Origin: Streptomyces sp. CB02056
GTDB lineage: Bacteria > Actinomycetota > Actinomycetes > Streptomycetales > Streptomycetaceae
Direction of reading: 5' to 3'
DNA: 64,000 nt
NCBI RefSeq assembly: GCF_001905545.1
Contig: NZ_LIPD01000006.1
Location: 186,001-250,000 of the forward strand
Part shown: piece by piece, positions 8,970 through 17,734 of the stretch
Layout: every line of letters starts with the position of its first letter
How positions within the stretch are numbered: position 1 is the stretch's first letter
The notes under the pieces: generated by a model
The model's database searches: none
What the model was told of the DNA's origin: nothing
What the model saw: only the letters and a program-made list of their open reading frames with translations
Program-made: the position numbers and the translations under genes

Positions 8970-8994
8970 ATAGGCCAGCCCTATGACCTCATAG
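8970..8994. promoter_or_regulatory. Overlapping palindromes between divergent MFS and fprA genes
   Basis: Two short inverted repeats overlap: ATAGG-N5-CCTAT (8970-8984) and CTATGA-CC-TCATAG (8981-8994). They stand out as AT-rich sequence in a very GC-rich background and lie in the divergent intergenic region, about 105 bp upstream of the MFS start and 93 bp upstream of fprA. This is the usual place for a regulator site, but no regulator gene is adjacent and the binding protein is unknown. Confidence 0.4.
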
Positions 8995-9086
8995 ATCATC
9001 ACCACCTACTTCCCAGGTCATCCGTAGGGTTTGCTACAAAGGTTCAGACCACGTTTGCATCGCGCCCGACCGGAGGACCACTCGTC

Positions 9087-10451
9087 ATGCCCCGCCCGAT
9101 CCGAGTCGCGATCGTCGGAGCCGGCCCCGCCGGCATCTACGCCGCGGATGCCCTGCTGAAGTCCGACGCCGCCCAGGACCCCGGTGTCTCCATCGACCTG
9201 TTCGAGCGGATGCCCGCCCCGTTCGGTCTGATCCGCTACGGGGTCGCCCCCGACCACCCGCGCATCAAGGGCATCGTCACCGCCCTGCACCAGGTGCTCG
9301 ACAAGCCCCAGGTCCGGCTGTTCGGCAACGTCGACTACCCGAACGACCTCGCCCTGGACGACCTGCACCGCTTCTACGACGCGGTGGTCTTCTCCACCGG
9401 CGCGATGGCCGACCGCGCCCTGGACATACCCGGCATCCACCTCGACGGCTCCTACGGCGCGGCCGACTTCGTCTCCTGGTACGACGGCCACCCGGACGTG
9501 CCCCGGACCTGGCCGCTGGAGGCCGAGAAGGTCGCCGTGCTCGGCGTCGGCAACGTCGCCCTGGACGTCGCCCGGGTCCTCGCCAAGACCGCCGACGAGC
9601 TGCTGCCCACCGAGATCCCGCCGAACGTCTACGAGGGCCTGCGGCGCAACCGGGCCGTCGAGGTGCACGTCTTCGGCCGCCGCGGCCCCGCCCAGGCCAA
9701 GTTCAGCCCGATGGAACTGCGCGAGCTGGACCACTCCCCCACCATCGAGGTGATCGTCGCCCCCGAGGACATCGAGTACGACGACGGCTCGATCGCCGAG
9801 CGCCGCGCGGTCAAGCACGTCGACCTGGTCGCCTCGACGCTGGAGAACTGGGCGATCCGCGACGTCGGCGACCGCCCGCACCGGGTGTACCTGCACTTCT
9901 TCGAGTCCCCGGTCGAGGTGCTCGGCGAGGACGGCAAGGTGGTCGGCCTGCGCACCGAGCGCACCGAGCTGGACGGCACCGGCAACGTGCGCGGCACCGG
10001 CGCCTTCACCGACTGGGACGTCCAGTCGGTCTACCGCGCGGTCGGCTACTACTCCGACGAGCTGCCCAAGCTGCCCTTCGACCCGGCCTCGGGCACCGTC
10101 CCGCACCAGGCCGGACGGGTCCTGGACGGCGACGGCTCGCACCGCACCGCCACGTACGTCACCGGCTGGATCAAGCGCGGCCCGGTCGGCCTGATCGGCC
10201 ACACCAAGGGCGACGCCAACGAGACCGTCGCCTGCCTGCTGGACGACCACGCGGCCGACCGCCTGCCCGGCGCCGTCGAGCCGGAGCCGGCGGCCGTCGA
10301 GGAGCACCTGCGCGCGCAGGGCGTCCGCTTCACCACCTGGGACGGCTGGAAGCTGCTGGACGCCCACGAGCGCGCGCTCGGCGAGGCCGAGCAGCGCGAG
10401 CGGGTCAAGGTCGTCGAGCGCGAGTCCATGCTCCGCCACAGCGGGGCCTGA
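9087..10451 (+). CDS. fprA: Ferredoxin/adrenodoxin-type NADP+ reductase (FprA-like)
   Basis: A 454-residue flavoprotein moving electrons between NADPH and ferredoxin, for example to cytochromes P450. The FAD motif is VAIVGAGPAGIYAADALL at the N-terminus. A second nucleotide-binding motif, LGVGNVALDVARVL, is near residue 155 and leads into the NADP region VFGRRGPAQAKFSPMELREL. The length fits mycobacterial FprA, not the short plant-type FNRs. ATG follows a GGAGGA site (ccggaggaccactcgtc). No ferredoxin or P450 gene is next to it, so it is probably a general reductase. The gene ends just before a hairpin. Confidence 0.93.
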   Translation: MPRPIRVAIVGAGPAGIYAADALLKSDAAQDPGVSIDLFERMPAPFGLIRYGVAPDHPRIKGIVTALHQVLDKPQVRLFGNVDYPNDLALDDLHRFYDAVVFSTGAMADRALDIPGIHLDGSYGAADFVSWYDGHPDVPRTWPLEAEKVAVLGVGNVALDVARVLAKTADELLPTEIPPNVYEGLRRNRAVEVHVFGRRGPAQAKFSPMELRELDHSPTIEVIVAPEDIEYDDGSIAERRAVKHVDLVASTLENWAIRDVGDRPHRVYLHFFESPVEVLGEDGKVVGLRTERTELDGTGNVRGTGAFTDWDVQSVYRAVGYYSDELPKLPFDPASGTVPHQAGRVLDGDGSHRTATYVTGWIKRGPVGLIGHTKGDANETVACLLDDHAADRLPGAVEPEPAAVEEHLRAQGVRFTTWDGWKLLDAHERALGEAEQRERVKVVERESMLRHSGA

Positions 10452-10458
10452 GCCGCGG

Positions 10459-10486
10459 CGGGCCCGGGCGCCTGAGCCCGGGCCCG
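10459..10486. terminator. Hairpin between convergent fprA and TetR genes
   Basis: Perfect 11-bp inverted repeat CGGGCCCGGGC / GCCCGGGCCCG with a 6-nt loop, placed just after the fprA stop and before the end of the convergent TetR gene. No long T-tract follows, as is usual in Streptomyces. Likely a bidirectional terminator. Confidence 0.65.
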
Positions 10487-10605
10487 GCACGGACCGCCAC
10501 CGCCGTCGCCGAATCGCACGGGAATTCCCCCCGGAACACAGGAACACACCCGTGGGATTCCGGCGGCGGCCCGCGGATTTCCCGGCGTACCCGGGAGCGC
10601 CCCCG

Positions 10606-11223
10606 TCAGGGGCGGACGATCGGCAGCAGCAGCTCGTCCACGATCTCCGCCGGATCGAGCTGCGTCGCCTCCCCGCCACACATCTTGATCCGGTACAGCA
10701 TCAGCGCCGGCACCAGGTCGGTGACCAGCGGGGTGACCGCCCCGGGGCGGACCTCGCCGCGCGTGGTGCCGCGGTCCAGCACCTCGGCGAGCAGCGCCGT
10801 CGTCGGCTCGACCACCCGCTCCAGCACGATCTCCACGAAGGCGTGCGCCCGCTGGTGGTCGAGCTCGCTCATGATGGCCCGCACCGCGGCGCCCAGCTCG
10901 CTGACCATCGCCGCCCGCAGCCGGGTCACCACCTCCAGCAGGTCCCCGCGCAGGCTGCCGGTGTCGGGGGCCGGGCCGGAGGGCGGCAGGCTGGCCCGCA
11001 GCGCGTCCATGACCACCTCCTCCTTGGAGGACCAGCGGCGGTAGAGCGCGGCCTTGCCGGTCTGGGCGGCGGCGGCCACCCCCTCCATGGTGAGCCGGGC
11101 GTAGCCGTCGGTGGTGAGCTGTTGGAGGACCGCCTCGTAGATGGCGCTCTCCAGCGCCTCGCCGCGCCGCCGCAGCGGGGCGCCCGTCACCGGTCCGTGT
11201 CCGGTATCCGTCTCAGCGGTCAT
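10606..11223 (-). CDS. TetR/AcrR-family transcriptional regulator
   Basis: A 205-residue repressor-type protein. The N-terminal HTH spans residues ~20-65 and shows the family pattern (LTMEGVAAAAQTGKAALYRRW). The rest is an alpha-helical ligand domain with an unknown inducer. A palindromic site 149 bp upstream of its ATG (11372-11385) is a candidate autoregulatory operator. No transporter or enzyme gene is directly divergent from it except a small membrane-anchored protein gene, so its target is not evident. Confidence 0.88.
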   Translation of the reverse strand: MTAETDTGHGPVTGAPLRRRGEALESAIYEAVLQQLTTDGYARLTMEGVAAAAQTGKAALYRRWSSKEEVVMDALRASLPPSGPAPDTGSLRGDLLEVVTRLRAAMVSELGAAVRAIMSELDHQRAHAFVEIVLERVVEPTTALLAEVLDRGTTRGEVRPGAVTPLVTDLVPALMLYRIKMCGGEATQLDPAEIVDELLLPIVRP

Positions 11224-11371
11224 GGTTTCGCACCTTCTTCAATCGCCTTTCCTCGATCCCCGTCGCTCCCCGCATTCGCCCGCGGATCTCCGGGAAATCC
11301 CTGGTCGGCCGCGCGCACGGTGAAGCATTTCGTATATCACGGACATCGCGGGGGCCACTGTCGATGTTAGT

Positions 11372-11385
11372 GAACGAACCCGTTC
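11372..11385. promoter_or_regulatory. Candidate TetR operator, GAACG-N4-CGTTC
   Basis: A 14-bp palindrome GAACG-AACC-CGTTC lies in the 328-bp intergenic region between the TetR gene and the divergent small gene. Its form (AACGGGTTCGTT read on the minus strand) resembles operators used by many TetR repressors. The rest of this gap holds AT-richer segments near 11325-11340 that could be promoter elements, and nothing else that I can identify. Confidence 0.45.
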
Positions 11386-11551
11386 CCGCCGACGCCGCAT
11401 AACAGAATTTCGATCATGCGTTCGATCCGATGGAGTTCCCGCACGTCGGGACCGGGACAGGACCGTGGCCTCATGCGGCTGGGGCGGGACGGGCGGTGGC
11501 ATGGGGGTGCGGGTTGAAGCGGACCGCCTGCGGAACCCCGTGGAGGACCCC

Positions 11552-11767
11552 ATGACCGACAGAACGGCCAACACCGCGCTGATGGCCGCCGGCGTCGCCG
11601 CGGTCTTCGCCGCGGTGAGCATCGCCGCCGCCCTCCGGGCGTGCAAGTGCCCGGTCCGGGGCGGCGAGAGCGCCTCGGAGGCGGGACGGAGCCACCGTCC
11701 CGGCCCCAGCAGCAGCTCGTCCCCCGGCAGCCACCCCCACGGCTGCACTCCCCCCAACTGCCATTGA
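11552..11767 (+). CDS. Small predicted membrane protein with Ser/His/Cys tail, 71 aa
   Basis: An unrecognised 71-residue product. ATG is preceded by TGGAGGACCCC, a good ribosome binding site. Residues ~8-30 are hydrophobic (ALMAAGVAAVFAAVSIAAAL) and could be one membrane helix or an uncleaved signal. They are followed by RACKC and a low-complexity tail rich in Ser, Pro, Gly and His that ends CTPPNCH. Four Cys residues (two pairs) could bind metal or form disulfides outside the membrane. It is followed by a hairpin. It may be a real small protein, but homologues were not checked. Confidence 0.5.
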   Translation: MTDRTANTALMAAGVAAVFAAVSIAAALRACKCPVRGGESASEAGRSHRPGPSSSSSPGSHPHGCTPPNCH

Positions 11768-11804
11768 CCCCCTCGTCCTCCCCATCCTCGGAAGCACCGA
11801 TCCC

Positions 11805-11835
11805 GCCCCCGGCCGTCACCCGTCGCGCCGGGGGC
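11805..11835. terminator. Hairpin between convergent small gene and sensor kinase gene
   Basis: Nine-bp perfect inverted repeat GCCCCCGGC / GCCGGGGGC with a 13-nt loop, followed on the plus strand by CTCTTCGTT. It lies between the ends of two convergent genes. Confidence 0.55.
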
Positions 11836-11871
11836 CTCTTCGTTGGCCCCGGGCCGGGAAGGACCAGCCCC

Positions 11872-13929
11872 TCAGCCGCTCGCGGGCCTGCGCGGGAGCA
11901 CCGCGTGCACCCGGGTGCCGCGCCGCAGGGCGTCCACGGTGCAGCTGCCGCCGATCTCCGCGGCCCGCTCCGACATCGACTGCAGCCCCACCCCCGGGTG
12001 CACCGCGAGCCCGTGGTCCGGGCCCCGCCCGTCGTCCTCGACCTCGAGTTCCAGGTGCCCGGCGTCCACCCGCACGGACACCGTGGCGCTGCTCGCCCGG
12101 GCGTGGCGCACCACGTTGTTGAGCGCCTCCGCGGTGATCCGGTAGACCGCGACCTCGACGGCGGCGGGCAGCCCCGGCAGCGGGTCGGGCTCCAGCCGGG
12201 TGGCGACGGCGAGGTCCGGGCCGCTGAAGGTCTCGGCGAGCCGGCCGAGCGCAGTGGACAGGCCGTAGTCGCCCAGCGCCGTGGGCCCGAGCCGGTCGGT
12301 GATCCGCCGGACCTCCCGGACCGCCGTGGCGAGGTCGTCCGCGACCCGGTCCAGCACGCCGGAGAAGAGCGCCGGGTCGTCCACCGCGGCGGCGGCCTGG
12401 AGGCGCAGCCGCAGCCCGGCCAGCAGCGGGCCGAGGCCGTCGTGGATGTCCCGGCGCAGCTGGCGCCGCTCCTCCTCGCGGGCGGCGACGATCCGCTCGC
12501 GGCTGGCCCGCAGGTCCGCCATCAGCTGGAGCGAGGCGACGGCGGGCGCGGCCTGGTCGGCGAGCGAGCGCAGGATGTCGCGGTCGCTGTCGTCGAGCGC
12601 CCGCTGCCCCGGGCGCGGGGCGACGGCGAGCCGTCCGATCCGCTCCCCGCGGTGCACCAGCGGGAAGCCCTCGCCGCCGCCGGAGAGCTCCCCGACGGCC
12701 GCCAGCGACCGTTCGCCGCTCCGCGTGGATACGGTCAACTCCACGCCGGGGAGAAGCAGTTCCTCACTGACGGTGCGGCACAGCACGGCCGGCACCTCCT
12801 GCGGGTCGACGGTCTGGCTGACCCTCCCGGCGAGGCTGCGCAGCACCTGGTACGGCTGGGCGCGCGAACCGTAGTACCAGCGGTCGACGACGCCGGAGGC
12901 CCAGCGCACGCCCCGGGGCAGGCCGGTCGCGAGCAGGAAGACCGCGGCGACCACCACCAGCGCCCCGAGGCCGGTCCCGGGCATCAGCATGGTGGAGAGC
13001 AGGCAGGCCACCACCACGAAGGCCACGGCCAGCCCGGCGGCCACCAGCAGGCCGGTCAGCACCCGCCGGGCGGCCCGGTCGAGCCGCCAGGACCCGTCCC
13101 GGACCACCACGGCGGCCAGGGTGAGCGTCCACAGCGCCGAGGTGACCGCGAACGCGGTGTACGCGGCCGTGCCCTGGTCGAAGTAGTAGCCGAGCTCGGC
13201 CCCGCCCCACAGCAGGTACACCCCGAGGCCGATCAGGACGTTCTGCCGGCGCCGCCGGGACGCCCCGCGGATCCGCGCGAGCGGGACGAGCACCACCAGG
13301 ACGGTCAGCGCGACGTACACGACGAGCTGGGTGTCGAGCATCCGGTCGTTGAAGATCTGCAGCAGGTGCGCGAGGCCGCTGCCCGCGAACGGGTTGGGCC
13401 GGCCGAACACGGTCGGCTCGGAGACGTAGTAGCTCGCCGGGGGCAGCCGCCACAGGGCCACGGCGCCGATCGCGAACCACCACCGCCTGCTCGGCAGCGT
13501 CCCGAACGGCAGCCACAGCGGCAGCGCGTGCCACAGGGCTCCGCTGACGGTGTCGCACAGCGAGGACAGCACCACCACCGCCCCGACCATGCGCGGGTCG
13601 CCCCCCTCGACCCAGATCGGGGCCTCGGCCGCGACCGGGAGGATCGTCGCCGCCCCGTACACGAGCAGCACCCAGCCGAGCCGGTTCCCCGGCCGGTGGG
13701 CGTGCAGCAGTACTCCACCGGCGACGGCGGCGAGGCCGTACCCGAGCACCGCCAGGTCGTGGGTGGGCACCGAGACCCCGGGCGCGCCGAGGTGGCTCAG
13801 CACGTACCCGACCCACAGCCCGCCGGCCACCACGCAGACGAGCGCGCACAGCCCGGCCGCGGCCAGTTGTCGCTCCGCAGGACCGGACCGAGGCCGCCAC
13901 CAGGCTCTTCGCACGCTCTCCGCAGCCAT
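11872..13929 (-). CDS. Membrane sensor histidine kinase (NarL/HisKA_3 type), orphan
   Basis: A 685-residue kinase. The N-terminal half contains several hydrophobic helices, starting with LAAAGLCALVCVVAGGLWVGYVL. A GAF-like region follows (the segment after LAGRVSQTVDPQEVPAVL). The phosphoacceptor block REEERRQLRRDIHDGLGPLL near residue 490 marks the HisKA_3 class, with His as the acceptor. The HATPase domain shows EALNNVVRHARA (N box) and VEDDGRGPD (G1). Such kinases pair with NarL/LuxR-type response regulators, but none is adjacent, so the partner must be elsewhere. ATG was chosen at MAAESVRRAW; AAGGGG lies 8-9 nt upstream. Confidence 0.88.
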   Translation of the reverse strand: MAAESVRRAWWRPRSGPAERQLAAAGLCALVCVVAGGLWVGYVLSHLGAPGVSVPTHDLAVLGYGLAAVAGGVLLHAHRPGNRLGWVLLVYGAATILPVAAEAPIWVEGGDPRMVGAVVVLSSLCDTVSGALWHALPLWLPFGTLPSRRWWFAIGAVALWRLPPASYYVSEPTVFGRPNPFAGSGLAHLLQIFNDRMLDTQLVVYVALTVLVVLVPLARIRGASRRRRQNVLIGLGVYLLWGGAELGYYFDQGTAAYTAFAVTSALWTLTLAAVVVRDGSWRLDRAARRVLTGLLVAAGLAVAFVVVACLLSTMLMPGTGLGALVVVAAVFLLATGLPRGVRWASGVVDRWYYGSRAQPYQVLRSLAGRVSQTVDPQEVPAVLCRTVSEELLLPGVELTVSTRSGERSLAAVGELSGGGEGFPLVHRGERIGRLAVAPRPGQRALDDSDRDILRSLADQAAPAVASLQLMADLRASRERIVAAREEERRQLRRDIHDGLGPLLAGLRLRLQAAAAVDDPALFSGVLDRVADDLATAVREVRRITDRLGPTALGDYGLSTALGRLAETFSGPDLAVATRLEPDPLPGLPAAVEVAVYRITAEALNNVVRHARASSATVSVRVDAGHLELEVEDDGRGPDHGLAVHPGVGLQSMSERAAEIGGSCTVDALRRGTRVHAVLPRRPASG

Positions 13930-14233
13930 GAGTCCGCCCCTTCGTCGTCGGGCTCCCGCATATCCCTGAAGTCTGCTCCACCCGTTGTCCCGGGTGCATG
14001 AGGCAGCGGCCCCCCGCCGGCCCCCGTGACAGCCGGAGGGCCTCGGCGGCGTCCGCCTGACGGACCGTGCGCGGGCCCGGCGGTCCTGCCGACCCGCGCC
14101 GCCACCGCCCGGCGGTCCTCGCCGTGCGTCACCGCCGGCACCGCCGCGGCTCGGCCCCGGGAGGCGGCGGGCGCGGCGTCCGCCGATACTGGGGCCGCGA
14201 CCTCCCAGGCCACCCGACACCCCCGGAGGAACC

Positions 14234-14626
14234 ATGGACTACGGTCTCGGCGTACGGCTCGACCGGCCGTTCGCGCAGGCGGTGGAGGCGGTCACCGCCG
14301 CGCTCAAGGAGCAGGGCTTCGGCGTCCTGACCACCATCGACGTCCGGGCGACGCTGCGCGAGAAGATCGGCGCGGAGGTCGAGGACTACCTGATCCTCGG
14401 CGCCTGCAACCCCGCCCTCGCCCACCGCGCGCTCCAGGCCGACCGCCGGATCGGGCTGCTGCTGCCCTGCAACGTGGTGGTCCGGACGGACGGCGACGCC
14501 ACGGTGGTGGAGGCCGTCGACCCGCAGACGATGGTCGCCCTGGCCGGGTCCGGGGGCGGGCTGGGCGAGGTCGCGGACGAGGCGGCGCGGCGGCTGAACG
14601 CCGCCCTGGACACGCTGCGCGGATGA
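14234..14626 (+). CDS. DUF302-domain protein
   Basis: A 130-residue soluble protein. MDYGLGVRLDRPFAQAVEAV followed by LKEQGFGVLTTIDV and the central LGACNPALAHRAL and LLPCNVVV segments are the typical pattern of DUF302 proteins. Their role is unknown; they are often found with stress or sulfur-related genes. GGAGG lies 6-7 nt upstream of the ATG. It is 10 bp upstream of the universal stress protein gene and is probably in one operon with it. The 304-bp gap to the divergent sensor kinase holds a CACCCG-N6-CGGGTG repeat at 13979-13996 and no gene that I can see. Confidence 0.85.
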   Translation: MDYGLGVRLDRPFAQAVEAVTAALKEQGFGVLTTIDVRATLREKIGAEVEDYLILGACNPALAHRALQADRRIGLLLPCNVVVRTDGDATVVEAVDPQTMVALAGSGGGLGEVADEAARRLNAALDTLRG

Positions 14627-14636
14627 GGAGCAGACC

Positions 14637-15479
14637 ATGACCGCACCCGTCGTCGCCGGATTCGACGGCTCGCCCGAGAGCCTCGCCGCCACCGAGTGGG
14701 CCGCCCGGGAGGCGCGGCGCCGCGGCTGCCCGCTGGACCTCCTGGAGGCCTGGCCCTGGCCGCACCGGGACGTGGTCGGCAGCGAGGAGACGTACCGCGA
14801 CGCCCTGGACCGGCTGGAGCTGCGGGCGCGGGAGCTGCGCCCGCTGGCCGGCGACGGGCCGGTCACCTCGGCGATCGTCCCGACCGACCCGGCCGAGGCG
14901 CTGGAGGCCGTCGGCAAGTCGGCCGCCCTGCTCGTCCTGGGCTCGCGCGGGCTGGGCGCGGTGCGCGGCTTCCTGGTCGGCTCGGTGAGCCAGGAGGTGC
15001 TGCGCCGGGCGGGCTGCCCGGTGGTGCTGGTCCGGGCCGAGGCGGAGGAGTCGGAGGGCCCGGTGCTGGTGGGCCTGGACCTCGCCCATCCGATGGACGA
15101 CGTGCTGGCCTTCGCCTTCGACGCGGCCGCCCGGCGGCGGGCGCCGCTGCGGGTGGTGCACGTCTGGTCGCCGCCGGTCTCCAGCCAGTACACGGCACTC
15201 GAGGCCGTCGGCGGGCTGGGCGAACTCGCCTCCGTCGACCGGGCCCGGTTCGCCGAGCAGGTGACCCCCTGGCGGGAGCGCCACCCCGAGGTGTCGGTGA
15301 CCGCCGACCTGATCCAGGGCAGCGCCTCCGTCGCCCTGGTGGACGCGGCGGCCGGGGCCCGGCTGCTCGTCGTCGGCCGCCGCGTCCGCCGCACCCTCCT
15401 CGGCGCCCACCTCGGCCCGGTCGCGCACGCCGCGATCCACCATGTCCGGTGCCCGGTCGCCCTCGTCCCGCACGGCTGA
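14637..15479 (+). CDS. Universal stress protein, tandem Usp domains
   Basis: A 280-residue protein with two Usp domains (~3-140 and ~145-280). Domain 1 ends with GSRGLGAVRGFLVGSVSQEVLRRAGCPVVLVR, carrying the ATP-binding pattern G-x2-G-x9-G-S. Domain 2 has VVGRRVRRTLLGAHLGPVAHAAIHHVRCPVALVPHG, in which the nucleotide pattern is degenerate, so only the first domain is likely to bind ATP. It is coupled to the DUF302 gene 10 bp upstream. In actinobacteria such proteins respond to hypoxia, redox stress or stationary phase. Confidence 0.92.
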   Translation: MTAPVVAGFDGSPESLAATEWAAREARRRGCPLDLLEAWPWPHRDVVGSEETYRDALDRLELRARELRPLAGDGPVTSAIVPTDPAEALEAVGKSAALLVLGSRGLGAVRGFLVGSVSQEVLRRAGCPVVLVRAEAEESEGPVLVGLDLAHPMDDVLAFAFDAAARRRAPLRVVHVWSPPVSSQYTALEAVGGLGELASVDRARFAEQVTPWRERHPEVSVTADLIQGSASVALVDAAAGARLLVVGRRVRRTLLGAHLGPVAHAAIHHVRCPVALVPHG

Positions 15480-15590
15480 CCGGGGCCCCTGGCCACCGGG
15501 TGCCGCGGCGGTCAGACTGATGCGGAGAAGATCGCGACGGGCATGACAAGGTGCTCCGTCCGACCATCACCAACGACGGAGGCAGTCACC

Positions 15591-16367
15591 GTGCAGCGCA
15601 TCGGCATCATCGGAGTGGGCGAGATCGGCCGGGCCATCGTGATGGGCCTGCGCCACGGGGAGGAGCCCGGGCCGGAGGTCCTGCTCTCCCCGCGGGGCGC
15701 CCGCACCGCCGCCGAGCTGGCCGAACGCTACGAGGGCGTGCGGGTGTGCGCCGACAACCAGGAGGTGGTGGACGGCTCCGACCTGGTGATCGTCGCCCTG
15801 CGCCGCCAGGACTGGCGGGCGGCCCTGACCGGGCTGGTCGTCCCCGACGACCGGGTCGTGGTCAACGTGATCCCGGGCGTCGCCTCCGAGGAGCTGCGCC
15901 GGGTGCTGGCCACCGACGCCGCGCTGACCCACGCGATCCCGCTGCCCACCGTCCGGGAGCGCCGCTGCCTCACCGTCGTCCAGCCCTCCCACCCGGACGC
16001 GGACGCCCTGTTCGAGCTGTTGGGCGGGGCGCTGCCGGTCGCGGACGAGGCGGCCCTCAACGTCCTGTCCGCGGTCACCTCGACCCAGACCACCCACTAC
16101 GCGTTCCTCGCCACGCTCGTCTCCTGGGCCACCGACCAGGGCATCCCCGCGGCGGACGCCGACCGCTTCGTCCGCGGCCTCTACCAGGACGTCGGCCGCT
16201 CCCTGGCCGACGGGACGCGGTCGCTGGAGCGGCTCGCGGCCGAGCACGAGACCCCGGGCGGGAGCAACGAGCGGGTGCGCACCACCTGGTTCGACCAGGC
16301 GAACTCCGGGGCCCTGCGCGGCACCCTGGACGGCCTGGTCGGCGACCTCCACGGCGGCCACCGGTAG
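15591..16367 (+). CDS. ProC-like (pyrroline-5-carboxylate reductase family) NAD(P)-dependent oxidoreductase
   Basis: A 258-residue protein with an N-terminal Rossmann fold (IGIIGVGEIGRAI) and a C-terminal helical domain resembling the ProC dimerisation region (STQTTHYAFLATLVSWATDQG, then GGSNERV). Canonical ProC proteins end with a TPGGT-type loop, and the TPGGSNE here is its counterpart. The segment HAIPLPTVRERRC lies where substrate is bound. It may reduce a cyclic imine other than pyrroline-5-carboxylate. GTG was chosen because GGAGG lies 8 nt upstream. A hairpin follows the stop. Confidence 0.8.
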   Translation: MQRIGIIGVGEIGRAIVMGLRHGEEPGPEVLLSPRGARTAAELAERYEGVRVCADNQEVVDGSDLVIVALRRQDWRAALTGLVVPDDRVVVNVIPGVASEELRRVLATDAALTHAIPLPTVRERRCLTVVQPSHPDADALFELLGGALPVADEAALNVLSAVTSTQTTHYAFLATLVSWATDQGIPAADADRFVRGLYQDVGRSLADGTRSLERLAAEHETPGGSNERVRTTWFDQANSGALRGTLDGLVGDLHGGHR

Positions 16368-16376
16368 GACGGGAAT

Positions 16377-16397
16377 TCCGGAGCCGCGGGCTCCGGA
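16377..16397 (+). terminator. Hairpin after the ProC-like gene
   Basis: TCCGGAGCC-GCG-GGCTCCGGA, nine-bp arms with a 3-nt loop, ten bases after the stop codon. Likely a factor-independent terminator. Confidence 0.6.
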
Positions 16398-16529
16398 GAG
16401 GGCGACGGTTCCGGACCCGACCGGACCGCGCCGTATCACGTCCGGCTGACGACCGTTAGCATGACGGGTATGACGCCGGTCGTTGGCGTCGGTTCGCACA
16501 GAATCCACAGCGGTGTTGAGGAGTTGACG

Positions 16530-17630
16530 ATGAGTCGCGCTTTCCCTCTGTCCCGGACGACCGGTCCCGTTTCCGAGGAGGAGCGACGCACAATCCTCGC
16601 CGCGCCGGGCTTCGGCAAGTTCTTCACCGACCACATGGCCTCGGCCACCTGGACGCCCGCCGAGGGCTGGCACGACCACAAGGTCACCGCGCTGGCGCCG
16701 TACTCGCTGCACCCGAGCGCCGCCGTGCTGCACTACGCCCAGGAGATCTTCGAGGGGCTGAAGGCCTACCGGCACGCCGACGGCAGCGTCTGGCTGTTCC
16801 GCCCGGAGTTCAACGCCCGCCGCTTCGCGCGCTCCGCCGAGCGGCTCGCCCTGCCGGTGCTGCCGGAGGAGGACTTCCTCACCAGCGTCGAGGGGCTGGT
16901 CCGCGCGGACGAGGCGTGGGTGCCGAGCTCCCCGGACGAGAAGAGCCTCTACCTGCGGCCGTTCATGTTCGCCTCGGAGGCCTTCCTCGGGGTCCGGCCC
17001 GCCGAGCAGATCGCCTACTCGGTCATCGCCAGCCCGGCCGGCCCGTACTTCGCGGGCGGGGTCACCGGCATCACGCTCTGGGTGAGCAGCAACTACACCC
17101 GCGCCGGGCGGGGCGGCACCGGCGCCGCCAAGTGCGGCGGCAACTACGCCTCCAGCCTGGCCGCGCAGATCGAGTCCCGGAAGAACGGCTGCGACCAGGT
17201 GCTGTTCCTGGACGACACCGGCGGCGAGGGGGACCTGGAGGAGTCCGGCACGATGAACCTGTGCCTGGTCACCTCGGCCGGCGAGCTGGTCACCCCCGCC
17301 CTCGGCAACATCCTCGACGGGGTGACCAGGGACTCGATCCTGTCCCTGGCGGGCGAGTTCGGGCTGACGCCGGTGGAGCGCCCGATCACCCTCTCCGAGC
17401 TGCGCTCCGGTGCCGCCGACGGCACGGTCACCGAGGTGTTCGCCGCCGGGACGGCCGCGGTGGTCACCCCGATCGTCGGCTTCAAGGGCGAGTCCAAGGG
17501 CGAGGGCTACGCGTTCACCATCGGCACCGGCACGCCCGGCAAGCAGACCCTCGCGATCCGCGAGCACATGCTGGACATCCAGTACGGGCGCGCCGAGGAC
17601 GTCCACGGCTGGATGCGCCGGGTGGTCTGA
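16530..17630 (+). CDS. ilvE: Branched-chain amino acid aminotransferase
   Basis: A 366-residue PLP enzyme of the BCAT family, making and degrading Leu, Ile and Val. The cofactor lysine is in the conserved AAKCGGNYASSLAAQ segment near residue 200. Upstream motifs HYAQEIFEGLKAYR and FRPEFNARRFARSAERL match the family, as does the phosphate-binding FAAGTAAVVTP region. ATG was chosen at MSRAFPLS with GAGGAG 6 nt upstream; an earlier in-frame ATG would add an unlikely 23-residue extension. Branched-chain keto acids from this enzyme also prime branched fatty acids, but it is probably a housekeeping gene. Confidence 0.94.
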   Translation: MSRAFPLSRTTGPVSEEERRTILAAPGFGKFFTDHMASATWTPAEGWHDHKVTALAPYSLHPSAAVLHYAQEIFEGLKAYRHADGSVWLFRPEFNARRFARSAERLALPVLPEEDFLTSVEGLVRADEAWVPSSPDEKSLYLRPFMFASEAFLGVRPAEQIAYSVIASPAGPYFAGGVTGITLWVSSNYTRAGRGGTGAAKCGGNYASSLAAQIESRKNGCDQVLFLDDTGGEGDLEESGTMNLCLVTSAGELVTPALGNILDGVTRDSILSLAGEFGLTPVERPITLSELRSGAADGTVTEVFAAGTAAVVTPIVGFKGESKGEGYAFTIGTGTPGKQTLAIREHMLDIQYGRAEDVHGWMRRVV

Positions 17631-17636
17631 CCTCCC

Positions 17637-17665
17637 GGTGGGCGGCCCCGACCGGGCCGCCCACC
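17637..17665. terminator. Bidirectional hairpin between ilvE and the ligase gene
   Basis: Perfect 12-bp arms GGTGGGCGGCCC / GGGCCGCCCACC with a 5-nt loop, 7 nt after the ilvE stop. The minus-strand operon ends 70 bp further on, so it can stop transcription from both sides. Confidence 0.75.
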
Positions 17666-17734
17666 CCGCCGGGGCCGCTCGGTCCGGCGGGACCGACCAG
17701 CCAAGGCGGGACCGGTCAGCCGAGCCGGGCCCGC

